Below, one piece after another: positions 1 to 6,776 of a stretch of 8,686 nt of DNA; position 1 is the first letter of the stretch, and the number at the start of each line of letters is the position of its first letter. A model generated the notes under the pieces. That model was given only the letters and a program-made list of their open reading frames with translations, searched no databases and was not told the origin of the DNA. The stretch lies in NCBI RefSeq assembly GCF_934754915.1, contig NZ_CAKVKB010000138.1, positions 1 to 8,686 of the forward strand, in the 5' to 3' direction. Origin of the DNA: an uncultured Clostridium sp. (GTDB lineage Bacteria; Bacillota; Clostridia; Clostridiales; Clostridiaceae). Position numbers and translations under genes: made by a program.

Positions 1-219
1 CTCCTTTTTTCCACTATCTGATGTAAAATCAAAAGATGTTGATAATTCCTCTTCTGATAATCCAGAAATAAGTTCATTCATTTTATTATAATTTCTGACT
101 GCTTTTTCTAATAAATCTGCCTTTGTAGTTGGTCTTGTAGTGCTTCCCTTCTCCTTCATTTTTTTATAATTAGCAGCTACTGTTTCTAATAAATCTGATT
201 TTGTAGTCGATTTCTCCAT
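1..219 (-). CDS. ClbS/DfsB-like (DUF1706) four-helix protein, N-terminal part
   Basis: Only the first 73 codons are inside the window; the gene continues past position 1. Residues 29-46 (RPTTKADLLEKAVRNYNK) followed by ELISGLSEEEL and FDF read like the N-terminus of the ClbS/DfsB (DUF1706) family. These are small DinB-like helical-bundle proteins; the best known member, ClbS, protects cells that make colibactin, but most members have no known role. The ATG at 219-217 is supported by AAGGAGA about 8 nt upstream. Family members usually start just before the RPTTK segment. Here a 26-residue extension precedes it and is itself a diverged copy of the same helix (residues 4-21 versus 30-47). The gene lies behind the opp terminator and a palindrome, so it is probably its own transcription unit. 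The family call is fairly secure; the function is not known. Confidence 0.7.
   Translation of the reverse strand, partial: MEKSTTKSDLLETVAANYKKMKEKGSTTRPTTKADLLEKAVRNYNKMNELISGLSEEELSTSFDFTSDSGKKE
79..210 (-). repeat. Tandem 78-bp-period duplication inside the ClbS-like gene
   Basis: The 54-bp blocks 157-210 and 79-132 match at 42 of 54 positions by hand count and encode STTKSDLLETVAANYKKM and PTTKADLLEKAVRNYNKM (11 of 18 identical). The offset is 78 bp (26 codons), so the reading frame is kept. Confidence 0.8.
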
Positions 220-278
220 ATCTATTCTCTCCTTGTTAAAACACTGTCATTGATATTTACATTTTACTACTAAAACCT

Positions 279-293
279 TGACATACTATGTCA
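279..293. promoter_or_regulatory. Perfect 7-1-7 palindrome, candidate operator of the ClbS-like gene
   Basis: TGACATACTATGTCA is a perfect inverted repeat of 7 bp around one central base. It lies 60 nt upstream of the ClbS-like start codon and downstream of the opp terminator, where the promoter of that gene should be. On the minus strand one arm forms ATGACA, which is -35-like, and TAAAAT at 266-261 is -10-like, but the 22-nt gap is too long for an ordinary housekeeping promoter. I do not recognise the regulator, and none is encoded in the window. Confidence 0.5.
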
Positions 294-308
294 TATTAGA
301 AAATTGCT

Positions 309-344
309 AAAAAAATATACAGACCAAATCAAAGCCTGCATATT
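309..344 (-). terminator. Intrinsic terminator of the opp operon
   Basis: Reading the minus strand, AATATGCAGGC (344-334) pairs with GTCTGTATATT (324-314) as 11 consecutive pairs, two of them G-U, around the 9-nt loop TTTGATTTG. A run of T follows at once (seven T counting the end of the stem, 315-309). It begins 21 nt after the oppF stop codon, the expected place to end the opp transcript. Confidence 0.7.
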
Positions 345-365
345 CTTACTAAATCGCCTTTTCAA

Positions 366-1295
366 TTATTTATTTGTCCACTTGTTGAATTCTTCATCTG
401 TTGCAAGAACATAATGTGTCCCATCAACATGCTGCTGTTTACCATCTTCGTAATGTATTCCACTTGTGGCATAATCATAAGTCTCTGATATTCTTGTTTT
501 CTCAACAATTGGATTAGGATGTGGAATAGCTGATATCAATGATTTTGTATATGGATGAATTGGATTATCGAATATCTCTTCAGTTGTTCCTGTTTCAAGA
601 AGATGTCCTAAATGTAATACACCTATTCTATCAGAAATATATTTTACCATTGATAAATCATGAGCAATAAATAAAATTGCTGTATTTGTTTCTTCTTGAA
701 TATCCTTCATTAAATTTACAACTTGAGCCTGAATTGAAACATCTAGCGCACTTATAGCTTCATCTGCAATTATAAGCTTTGGGTTCATTATAAGTGCTCT
801 TGCAATTCCTATTCTCTGTCTTTGTCCACCTGAAAATTGATGTGGATATCTATTAGCATGTTCTTCTGATAATCCAACTCTATTTAATATCTTATATACT
901 TTTTCTTTTCTTTCATTTTGATCTTTATACAATTTATGTATATCAAGTCCTTCAGCTATAATATCAAAAACCTTCTTACGAGGATTTAAACATGCCATTG
1001 GATCCTGAAATATCATCTGCATATTTATTCTAAGATGTTTCTTTTGTTCCTTGGATAACTTTCCTGAAATATCAACTCCATCAAAAAGTATGCTTCCTGA
1101 TGTTGGATCATAAAGACGAATTATAGCACGTCCAATTGTTGATTTACCACTTCCAGATTCACCAACAAGACCATATGTTTCTCCCTCATTTATATGAAAA
1201 GAAACATCATTTACAGCCTTAACAGTAAATTTTTTGCTAATTTTAAAATATTGCTTTAAATCTTTTACTTCTAATAAAGGCTTCTTATCTGTCAT
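366..1295 (-). CDS. oppF: Oligopeptide ABC transporter ATP-binding protein OppF
   Basis: One of the two ATPase subunits that power peptide uptake on the inner face of the membrane. In order: Walker A GESGSGKS (45-52), Q-loop FQDP (96-99), ABC signature FSGGQRQ (154-160), Walker B LIIADE (174-179), D-loop SALD (182-185), H-loop AHD (211-213), then the oligopeptide-transporter C-terminal region with HPYTKSLISAIPHP (247-260). After Walker B it reads DEAI rather than the more usual DEPV/DEPT; the catalytic Glu (179) is kept. The 309-residue length is normal for OppF. The ATG at 1295 overlaps the end of oppD by 11 nt, and AAAGGAGG (1312-1305) inside oppD serves as its ribosome binding site, so translational coupling is likely. 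It is the last gene of the operon, 21 nt before the terminator hairpin. The choice of OppF over OppD rests on gene order and the C-terminal tail containing HVDGTHYVLATDEE (289-302). Confidence 0.93.
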   Translation of the reverse strand: MTDKKPLLEVKDLKQYFKISKKFTVKAVNDVSFHINEGETYGLVGESGSGKSTIGRAIIRLYDPTSGSILFDGVDISGKLSKEQKKHLRINMQMIFQDPMACLNPRKKVFDIIAEGLDIHKLYKDQNERKEKVYKILNRVGLSEEHANRYPHQFSGGQRQRIGIARALIMNPKLIIADEAISALDVSIQAQVVNLMKDIQEETNTAILFIAHDLSMVKYISDRIGVLHLGHLLETGTTEEIFDNPIHPYTKSLISAIPHPNPIVEKTRISETYDYATSGIHYEDGKQQHVDGTHYVLATDEEFNKWTNK

Positions 1296-2364
1296 CTTGT
1301 TCTGCCTCCTTTAACATTCTATCAATTCTCTTTTTAAGTTCAGCTGGCATTTCCACTTTAGGAGCCTTTTCATGTAAAAGCCATGTTGAAGCATAATGAG
1401 TATCTGTAACTTTAAACATAGGAGGTTCGATACGTCTATCTATATTAAGGGCATAAATATTTCTAGGAGCAAACGCATCTCCCTGAACTTTATTAACTAA
1501 ATTTGGCGGAGTTCCTGGGATTGTGTATAATTTATCATCATCTGTATCCAAATCAGGCATTGCTGATAATAATCCCCATGTATAAGGATGCCTTGGATCA
1601 TAGAAAATCTCATCTATTAATCCTTTTTCAACAATTTTTCCTGCATACATTACTGCTACATAATCAGCAACTTTTGCAACAACTCCTAAGTCATGAGTTA
1701 TATATATAACAGAAATATTCATCTTCTTTTGAATATCTTTTATTAATTCAAGAATTTTTGCCTGAATAGTAACATCCAATGCAGTTGTAGGTTCATCACA
1801 AATCAAGAGTTCTGGATCACATGCAAGAGCTATAGCAATAACAACTCTTTGCCTCATACCACCTGAAAGCTGATGTGGATAATTCTTCATACGCTTTTCT
1901 GCATCATTTATTCCAACAAGCTTTAAAAGTTCAACAGCCTTTTTATATGCTTCTTCCTTAGGCGTTTTATAATGCCATATCATTCCTTCCATTATCTGAG
2001 CACCTATTGTCATTGTTGGATTTAATGATGTCATAGGATCTTGAAATATCATAGCTATACGCTTTCCATTTATTCTCTTTCTCATTTCCTTTTTGGAAAG
2101 CTTAAGTAAATCTACATCAACTTTTTCATTATCCCTATAATATGAAAAATTAATGCTTCCTGAATTAACTTCTCCATTACTGCTCAATATTCCCATTACA
2201 GCTTTCATGGTAACTGATTTACCACTTCCACTTTCACCTACTATAGCTATAGTTTCTCCTCTATATAAATCAAGCTCTATTCCACGAATAGCGTTAACAC
2301 TTCCAGCTGATGTTTTAAAGGAGATAGATAAATCTTTAATTGATAAAATTTTTTCTTTTTCCAT
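1285..2364 (-). CDS. oppD: Oligopeptide ABC transporter ATP-binding protein OppD
   Basis: Second ATPase subunit of the peptide importer, expected to pair with OppF under the OppBC channel. Walker A GESGSGKS (43-50), Q-loop FQDP (107-110), signature LSGGMRQR (166-173), Walker B LLICDEP (186-192), D-loop TALD (194-197) and H-loop THD (223-225) are all intact. The C-terminal oligopeptide region has RHPYTWGLLSAMP (258-270) and GDAFAPRN (295-302). In many OppD/DppD proteins the equivalent stretch is GC.F.PRC with further cysteines that bind an iron-sulfur cluster; here those positions are Asp and Asn, so no cluster is expected. At 359 residues it is longer than OppF, as usual. The ATG at 2364 is preceded by AGGGGG (2378-2373), which overlaps the oppC stop codon; 12 nt separate the two genes. 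Confidence 0.93.
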   Translation of the reverse strand: MEKEKILSIKDLSISFKTSAGSVNAIRGIELDLYRGETIAIVGESGSGKSVTMKAVMGILSSNGEVNSGSINFSYYRDNEKVDVDLLKLSKKEMRKRINGKRIAMIFQDPMTSLNPTMTIGAQIMEGMIWHYKTPKEEAYKKAVELLKLVGINDAEKRMKNYPHQLSGGMRQRVVIAIALACDPELLICDEPTTALDVTIQAKILELIKDIQKKMNISVIYITHDLGVVAKVADYVAVMYAGKIVEKGLIDEIFYDPRHPYTWGLLSAMPDLDTDDDKLYTIPGTPPNLVNKVQGDAFAPRNIYALNIDRRIEPPMFKVTDTHYASTWLLHEKAPKVEMPAELKKRIDRMLKEAEQDDR

Positions 2365-2376
2365 CTTGCTATCCCC

Positions 2377-3411
2377 CTACATTTCTTTCATCCTTGGATC
2401 AAATGCATCACGTAGACCATCTGCAACCATATTAAAACTTAACATCAATATTGCAAGTACAATAATAGGAGGCATTATCATATAAGGATGAGTTGTAAAT
2501 GACTTAAATGCATCACTTATTAATGAACCTAATGAAGCCATAGGGGCTGGAACTCCAAGTCCTATGAATGCTAAAAAGGCTTCTGTAAATATTGCATGAG
2601 GAATAGAAAACATTGTATTAGTTATAATCTGTCCAAATATATTTGGAAGAATTTCTTTAAATATTATATGAAAACTGCCTGCACCTAAAGTTTTAGAAGC
2701 TAATACAAATTCCTGTTCTTTCAATTTAAGCATCTGAGCTCTGGCAATACGACTCATTCCTATCCATCCAGTAATCATCAGAGAAAATGTAATTGTAATA
2801 AGACCTGGTTTTAAAACTATTATTAAAAGAGTAACTATTACAAGACTTGGAATACCATTTAATATTTCTGCAAAACGCTGCATAACATTGTCTACTACTC
2901 CTCCAAAATATCCTGAAATAAGTCCATAGCTCAATCCAAAAATTATATCTATTATAGCAGCCACAAGTGCTATATATAATGATATTCTTGTTCCCATCCA
3001 TGTTCTTGTAAATATATCCCTTCCAAGAACATCTGTACCAAACCAATAATAAGTACTTTGTCCATCTTGAATAGAACCATCAGTATATTTATTTACATTA
3101 TTTTCAGAACCATCAAAAATTCCCATTGATTCTAATCCCGGAATTCTTGGCGCTAGATTCTGATGTTCTATAATCTGAGAATCATAAGTATGATCGTTCA
3201 TACCTACACCTACTATTGCCATTAACGTAATCAATGCTATAAATACTATTCCTATTATTGCTCCTTTATTTTTTATAAATCTGTTTAAAACATCTTTCCA
3301 GTAGGGCTGGCTGGCATATGTTCTATCAACTTTTGAAACACTTTCTCCAGCTAATTCAAAATCATCAGCTAAAAAATCCATCTTAATATTCTTTTCTGCT
3401 ATATTACTCAT
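2377..3411 (-). CDS. oppC: Oligopeptide ABC transporter permease OppC
   Basis: Inner-membrane channel subunit, partner of OppB. The cytoplasmic N-terminus (about 1-48) leads into a first membrane segment (50-71) and a long extracytoplasmic loop (about 72-140). The binding-protein-dependent permease domain follows, with hydrophobic segments near 143-165, 187-200, 203-219, 265-285 and 311-331. The loop that docks on the ATPases (EAA loop) is at about 234-257, containing FVLASKTLGAG and KEILPN. The WFGTDVLGRDIFTR stretch (123-136) just before the second membrane segment is typical of OppC/DppC. At 344 residues it is slightly long because of the loop insertion around 90-120. The ATG at 3411 overlaps the end of oppB by 8 nt and has AAAGGGGG (3425-3418) upstream. 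The stop is TAG. Confidence 0.93.
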   Translation of the reverse strand: MSNIAEKNIKMDFLADDFELAGESVSKVDRTYASQPYWKDVLNRFIKNKGAIIGIVFIALITLMAIVGVGMNDHTYDSQIIEHQNLAPRIPGLESMGIFDGSENNVNKYTDGSIQDGQSTYYWFGTDVLGRDIFTRTWMGTRISLYIALVAAIIDIIFGLSYGLISGYFGGVVDNVMQRFAEILNGIPSLVIVTLLIIVLKPGLITITFSLMITGWIGMSRIARAQMLKLKEQEFVLASKTLGAGSFHIIFKEILPNIFGQIITNTMFSIPHAIFTEAFLAFIGLGVPAPMASLGSLISDAFKSFTTHPYMIMPPIIVLAILMLSFNMVADGLRDAFDPRMKEM

Positions 3412-4345
3412 GATTATCCCCCTTTGCTAATCTTATTCTTGGATCAATTACTCCATATAAGATATCAACAACAAGCATAATTCCAATATACATTGCACTA
3501 TATATAAATGCTAATGCAATTATTACATTGTAATCATTTGACTGAATAGCTGTTACCAAAAGACTTCCTATTCCAGGAATGGAGAATATTTTTTCAACAA
3601 CAAGACTTCCTGTCATTAAATCAACAACCAATGGTGCTATAACAGTTATTATTGGAATTAATGCATTTCTCAATTCATGTCTTACTATTAACTGCACTCC
3701 ACTAACACCCTTACTCTCTGCAAGAAGAATGTAATCAGTTCCTAAAACATCTAAAAGTTCTGTTCTTGTAAAACGTGCTACTGTTGCTATTGTGAACATA
3801 CATAATGCAACTGTTGGCAGAACTGTAGATTTAAATGGAGTATCATTTGAATAAAGCAACGGAAATATTGTTAACTTAAATCCTAGAGAATAAGATAGAG
3901 CTAATGCAAAAACATAAGAAGGAAGACTTACTCCTAAAACTGAAATAAAAGTAGTTAATGTATCCCAAATAGTATTGTGCTTTAATGCTGCAATTATTCC
4001 TAAGATTAATCCAACTACTGTACCTAAAAGAACAGCTTGTCCTCCGACTCTTATTGAAATTGGCAAACGAGTCTTTAAAAGATCTATAATAGGAGTATTT
4101 TTAGAAATTGTATAAGAGACTCCAAAATCTCCAGTAAGCATATTCTTTACATAATTTAAAAACCTGACAATCATTGGCTTATCCAAACCATATTTTGCAT
4201 TTAATGCTGCAATCTGATCAGCCGTAAGTTTTTCATCATTAAATGGGGAACCAGGCATAAATTCCAGCATTAAAAATAATATAAGTAATATTGCCAATAA
4301 TGTAACTATTGATATCAATATTCTTTTCAATATGTATTTTTTCAT
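3404..4345 (-). CDS. oppB: Oligopeptide ABC transporter permease OppB
   Basis: Inner-membrane channel subunit. It opens with a membrane segment (about 9-29) followed by EFMPGSPF, the start typical of OppB/DppB proteins, then an extracytoplasmic stretch with KYGLDKP (51-57) and GDFGVSY (72-78). Further hydrophobic segments lie near 101-121, 133-153, 176-190, 229-250 and 274-298. The EAA-type loop that contacts the ATPases is at about 204-228 (YILLAESKGVSG, then RHELRNAL). The C-terminus has DILYGVIDPRIRL (294-306), a family signature. At 313 residues it is near the normal length. The ATG at 4345 has AAGGAG (4361-4356) 10 nt upstream. It follows oppA after a 69-nt gap that holds a stable hairpin. 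Confidence 0.93.
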   Translation of the reverse strand: MKKYILKRILISIVTLLAILLILFLMLEFMPGSPFNDEKLTADQIAALNAKYGLDKPMIVRFLNYVKNMLTGDFGVSYTISKNTPIIDLLKTRLPISIRVGGQAVLLGTVVGLILGIIAALKHNTIWDTLTTFISVLGVSLPSYVFALALSYSLGFKLTIFPLLYSNDTPFKSTVLPTVALCMFTIATVARFTRTELLDVLGTDYILLAESKGVSGVQLIVRHELRNALIPIITVIAPLVVDLMTGSLVVEKIFSIPGIGSLLVTAIQSNDYNVIIALAFIYSAMYIGIMLVVDILYGVIDPRIRLAKGDNHE

Positions 4346-4372
4346 GTTGTATTCGCTCCTTATAAGCAGTTA

Positions 4373-4394
4373 CAGTGGCTTATAAAAGCCACTG
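4373..4394 (-). promoter_or_regulatory. Intercistronic hairpin between oppA and oppB
   Basis: CAGTGGCTT and AAGCCACTG (4373-4381 and 4386-4394) form a perfect 9-bp stem with a 4-nt loop, 20 nt after the oppA stop. On the transcribed strand it is followed by TAACTGCTTATAAGG rather than a T-run, so it is not a standard intrinsic terminator. A hairpin here, as known from other binding-protein/permease operons, would protect the oppA end of the mRNA and let more OppA than channel protein be made. That role is inferred. Confidence 0.7.
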
Positions 4395-4414
4395 CAACAT
4401 TTATAATATCTGAT

Positions 4415-6055
4415 TTAATTCTTAGTAGCATTTTTATAGATTCTTGGAACACCAACTGAGTGGAAATCTATACCTGAAACATTACTCTTTATCATTACTG
4501 CACTACCTTTTTGATAAACTGGGAATATAACAGCATCATCCATTGCAATTTTTTCTGCTTTCTTTAAAGCTTCCCATCTTGCATTTTGATCTAAAGTAAG
4601 TTCACCTTTTTTAGCAGATTGAATTATTGAATCATATTCTGCATTTGACCAGAATCCATAGTTATTAGGATTATTTGTAACCCACATATCTAAATATGTC
4701 ATAGGATCTGCATAGTCTGGTCCCCATCTAGTTAATCCTAATTCAAATTCACCATTTTGTAATCTTTCAACTCTGTTTTTCTTAGGTAATACTTCTAATT
4801 CAATAGTAACACCTGGAAGATTTGTCTGTATTTCAGATTGAATAAATTGTGCTACATTTTGAGCTGCTTCTGTATCTTCAACAATCATCTTATAAGTAAA
4901 TGAATCTTTTCCTAATTCTTGTTTTGCTTTATCATAATATTCTAAAGCTTTTGCTTTATCTGTTGATAAATAAGTGTCTGCTGTTTCTCTAAAGTCTTTA
5001 CCATCTGGTCCTGTAGCAAGAGTTTTAGGTACTGCATAATCTGCTGGAATTGAACCATCTTTTAATATGTTATTAACAACTGCATTCTTATCAAAAGAAA
5101 GAGCAAGTGCCATACGAAGGTTTTGATTTTCTAAACCTGGAACTTTTAAGTTTGGTGATATGTACCATAAATATCCTTCCATGATATTCTTAAATTCTGA
5201 TTCTGATTTAAATTGATCTACCTGTTCACCTGCAAGTGTTGCTAAATCAACATCACCATTTTGATATGAAAGCATTGCTTGTTGAGAATCTTTAATTACT
5301 TGGAATTGGATTCCATCTAATTTTACATTATCAGCATCCCAGTAGTCAGGATTCTTTTCAAGCTCAACAGATGTAGCTGCTGCTTCATAAGATTTAACTT
5401 TAAATGCACCATTAGAAAGTATTGTGTCAACACTTGTTGCAAATGTGTCTCCACATTTATTGTAAAATTCTTCATTAACTGGATAGAATGATGGGAATGC
5501 CATCAATGATTCAAAGAATGGTACTGGAGTATCTAATTTAACTTCTAAAGTCTTATCATCTTTTGCAGTTACTCCTAATTCTTCTACTCCTTTTTCACCA
5601 TTTGTTATAGCATCTGCATTAGCTAAACCAGCAATACTTGCTATGAAATTATATTCACTTGCAGTTTTTGGATCTACAAGTCTTCTCCATGCAAATACAA
5701 AATCATTAGCAGTGACAGCGGTTCCATTCGACCACTTAGCATCTCTTAAAGTGAATGTATAAGTAAGTCCATCTTCACTCTTGTCTACTTTTTCTGCTAA
5801 AGCTAATTTAGGTTTACCTTCTGAATCCATTTGATATAATCCATCTGTTACTGCTGCAATCGCATCAAATGATGTACCTTCTGTAGCAATCTGTGGATCC
5901 ATTGATGCTATTTCAACATCTACTTGCGCTTTTAAAATCTTGCTGCTATTACTTGTTTGTGACGTACTTGTTGTACTAGATCCGCCACATCCTGCTAAAC
6001 TAAATGTCAACGTAGCAATTGTTAACGCTGCCAATAGTTTCTTAATTTTTTTCAT
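4415..6055 (-). CDS. oppA: Oligopeptide-binding lipoprotein OppA
   Basis: Extracellular peptide-capture subunit, anchored by a lipid to the outer face of the membrane. The signal peptide (MKKIKKLL, then a hydrophobic stretch) ends in the lipobox LAGC, with Cys23 as the expected lipidated residue, followed by a Ser/Thr-rich linker (26-38). The rest is a family-5 solute-binding protein: the signature region runs about 84-126 (SEDGLTYTFTLRDAKWSNG, then TANDFVFAWRRL), with SNGAFKVKSY (214-223), KNPDYWD (235-241) and RWGPDYADPMTYLDMW (443-458). The layout follows enterobacterial OppA closely, which favours an oligopeptide binder over a dipeptide or nickel binder; the peptide preference cannot be read here. 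The 546-residue length is typical. The ATG at 6055 has AAGGGGG (6073-6067) 11 nt upstream. It is the first gene of the operon, with its own promoter and a structured leader. Confidence 0.95.
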   Translation of the reverse strand: MKKIKKLLAALTIATLTFSLAGCGGSSTTSTSQTSNSSKILKAQVDVEIASMDPQIATEGTSFDAIAAVTDGLYQMDSEGKPKLALAEKVDKSEDGLTYTFTLRDAKWSNGTAVTANDFVFAWRRLVDPKTASEYNFIASIAGLANADAITNGEKGVEELGVTAKDDKTLEVKLDTPVPFFESLMAFPSFYPVNEEFYNKCGDTFATSVDTILSNGAFKVKSYEAAATSVELEKNPDYWDADNVKLDGIQFQVIKDSQQAMLSYQNGDVDLATLAGEQVDQFKSESEFKNIMEGYLWYISPNLKVPGLENQNLRMALALSFDKNAVVNNILKDGSIPADYAVPKTLATGPDGKDFRETADTYLSTDKAKALEYYDKAKQELGKDSFTYKMIVEDTEAAQNVAQFIQSEIQTNLPGVTIELEVLPKKNRVERLQNGEFELGLTRWGPDYADPMTYLDMWVTNNPNNYGFWSNAEYDSIIQSAKKGELTLDQNARWEALKKAEKIAMDDAVIFPVYQKGSAVMIKSNVSGIDFHSVGVPRIYKNATKN

Positions 6056-6096
6056 TATTTATTTTGCCCCCTTATTTAATAATTAGAATAACAATT

Positions 6097-6134
6097 AAAA
6101 AATTACGGAGCTATACCCCATAGTATAACCCCGT
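6097..6134 (-). terminator. Terminator-like hairpin in the oppA leader (candidate attenuator)
   Basis: On the transcribed strand ACGGGGTTATAC (6134-6123) pairs with GTATAGCTCCGT (6116-6105) over 12 consecutive pairs (two G-U), with loop TATGGG. It is followed by AA and six T (6102-6097). That is the layout of an intrinsic terminator, yet it lies between the opp promoter and the oppA start codon. It could be an attenuator, a 5'-end mRNA stabiliser, or the end of a short RNA of about 44 nt. Confidence 0.6.
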
Positions 6135-6146
6135 TGTTATGCTAAC

Positions 6147-6176
6147 ATTATAAACACATTCTATTAATTCTGTCAA
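6147..6176 (-). promoter_or_regulatory. Promoter of the opp operon
   Basis: TTGACA (6176-6171) and TATAAT (6152-6147) are both perfect matches to the housekeeping sigma consensus, with an 18-nt spacer. Transcription should start at about 6140, giving a leader of roughly 85 nt before the oppA ATG. The DNA just upstream of the -35 box (6177-6218) is nearly all A and T with several A-runs, which could act as an UP element. No other gene start lies nearby. Confidence 0.8.
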
Positions 6177-6397
6177 TAATTTATTAATAATTCATTATTT
6201 TTTTATTATTTTTTATAGCAAATACTTAAAATATTATTTCCTCCTTTAATATTTCGACATTTTGTGTTATATATTGCAATTATAATAATTTCAAAAAATA
6301 TACAAGTCAACTTTCTTTATTAATTGTAGTAATTCATTATATTGTGTATGTTTTTCTGTGATTTCTGATTTTTTATAAATATTGCTATATAAACGAT
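6177..6397. other. AT-rich noncoding stretch upstream of the opp promoter
   Basis: No open frame of useful length on either strand. The minus strand carries a perfect AAAGGAGG (6247-6240) with no start codon at a suitable distance. The part nearest the promoter is a possible UP element. I see nothing else. Confidence 0.5.
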
Positions 6398-6427
6398 AAA
6401 AATACTCTGATTTCTCAGAGTATTTTT
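6398..6427. terminator. Bidirectional intrinsic terminator
   Basis: AAAAATACTCTGA (6398-6410) pairs perfectly with TCAGAGTATTTTT (6415-6427) over 13 bp around loop TTTC. On the plus strand the stem runs into six T (6423-6428); on the minus strand it ends in five T. It lies about 355 nt after the rlmD stop and 220 nt before the opp promoter, so its likely job is to stop rlmD transcripts from entering opp. No plus-strand gene in the window would need it. Confidence 0.75.
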
Positions 6428-6704
6428 TCATATTATTTTTATTAATTTATTTTCCAATTTAAAATGTTCTTCTGATATTCTTTAATTTTATAATTATATA
6501 TTAATCAACTATTTACTCATTAACATATACTTTTAATTATGCCAAAAAAATATATTGTATTAGTATTACATCATGTTAATTACATTTTTTAATGTGTACT
6601 ACATTTATCTAATAATTTACTGCAAATATAATCATAGTTTTTTAATATTTCAATTTTATAATTTGCAATAATGATTACTTTTATATAGACCTTTTTGAAA
6701 GCTG

Positions 6705-6742
6705 TGCCACCAAAAAATAATTGTGGTAGCAATATGGTGGCA
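6705..6742. repeat. TGCCACC/GGTGGCA inverted repeat with an inner alternative arm
   Basis: TGCCACC (6705-6711) and GGTGGCA (6736-6742) are perfect 7-bp inverted arms. Between them GTGG (6723-6726) offers a second partner for the CCAC of the left arm, so two exclusive foldings are possible. The T-run on the transcribed strand falls inside the loop, so this is not a normal terminator. Confidence 0.5.
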
Positions 6743-6744
6743 AA

Positions 6745-6776
6745 TACTTATATTTTAAATTTAAAACCTATAAGTA
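6745..6776. repeat. Nested AT palindrome just after rlmD
   Basis: TACTTATA (6745-6752) and TATAAGTA (6769-6776) are perfect 8-bp inverted arms. They enclose a 14-bp perfect palindrome TTTTAAATTTAAAA (6753-6766) plus CC. It begins 7 nt after the rlmD stop. It is AT-only apart from a few bases, so the hairpin would be weak in RNA. Confidence 0.55.

Noticed and set aside
278..300. TTGACA on the plus strand as part of a rightward promoter
   Set aside because: No -10 box at 16-18 nt and no plus-strand gene downstream; the hexamer is simply part of the palindrome.
1503..1709. Open plus-strand frame opposite oppD
   Set aside because: Low-complexity product rich in Leu, His and Gln, no ribosome binding site recognised, fully inside oppD.
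2153..2485. Open plus-strand frame opposite oppD and oppC
   Set aside because: It lies antisense to two well-supported genes, crosses their junction and resembles no family; it is a shadow of the opposite strand.
2726..3046. Second minus-strand frame inside oppC
   Set aside because: Out of frame with the clear OppC permease; its product has an improbable Cys/Trp/Tyr-rich composition.
6160..6184. Possible CodY box around the opp -35 region
   Set aside because: The best alignment to AATTTTCWGAAAATT that I could make matches only about 8 of 15 positions, not enough to call.
6240..6260. Perfect AAAGGAGG on the minus strand, preceded by a tiny frame encoding MSKY
   Set aside because: No ATG, GTG or TTG lies at a suitable distance after the site; only a non-standard ATT frame of eight codons follows. 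It is probably chance in purine-rich AT DNA.
6573..6671. Plus-strand frame of about 32 codons in the spacer downstream of rlmD
   Set aside because: No ribosome binding site, and the composition is what random AT-rich DNA gives (mostly Ile, Leu, Phe, Tyr).
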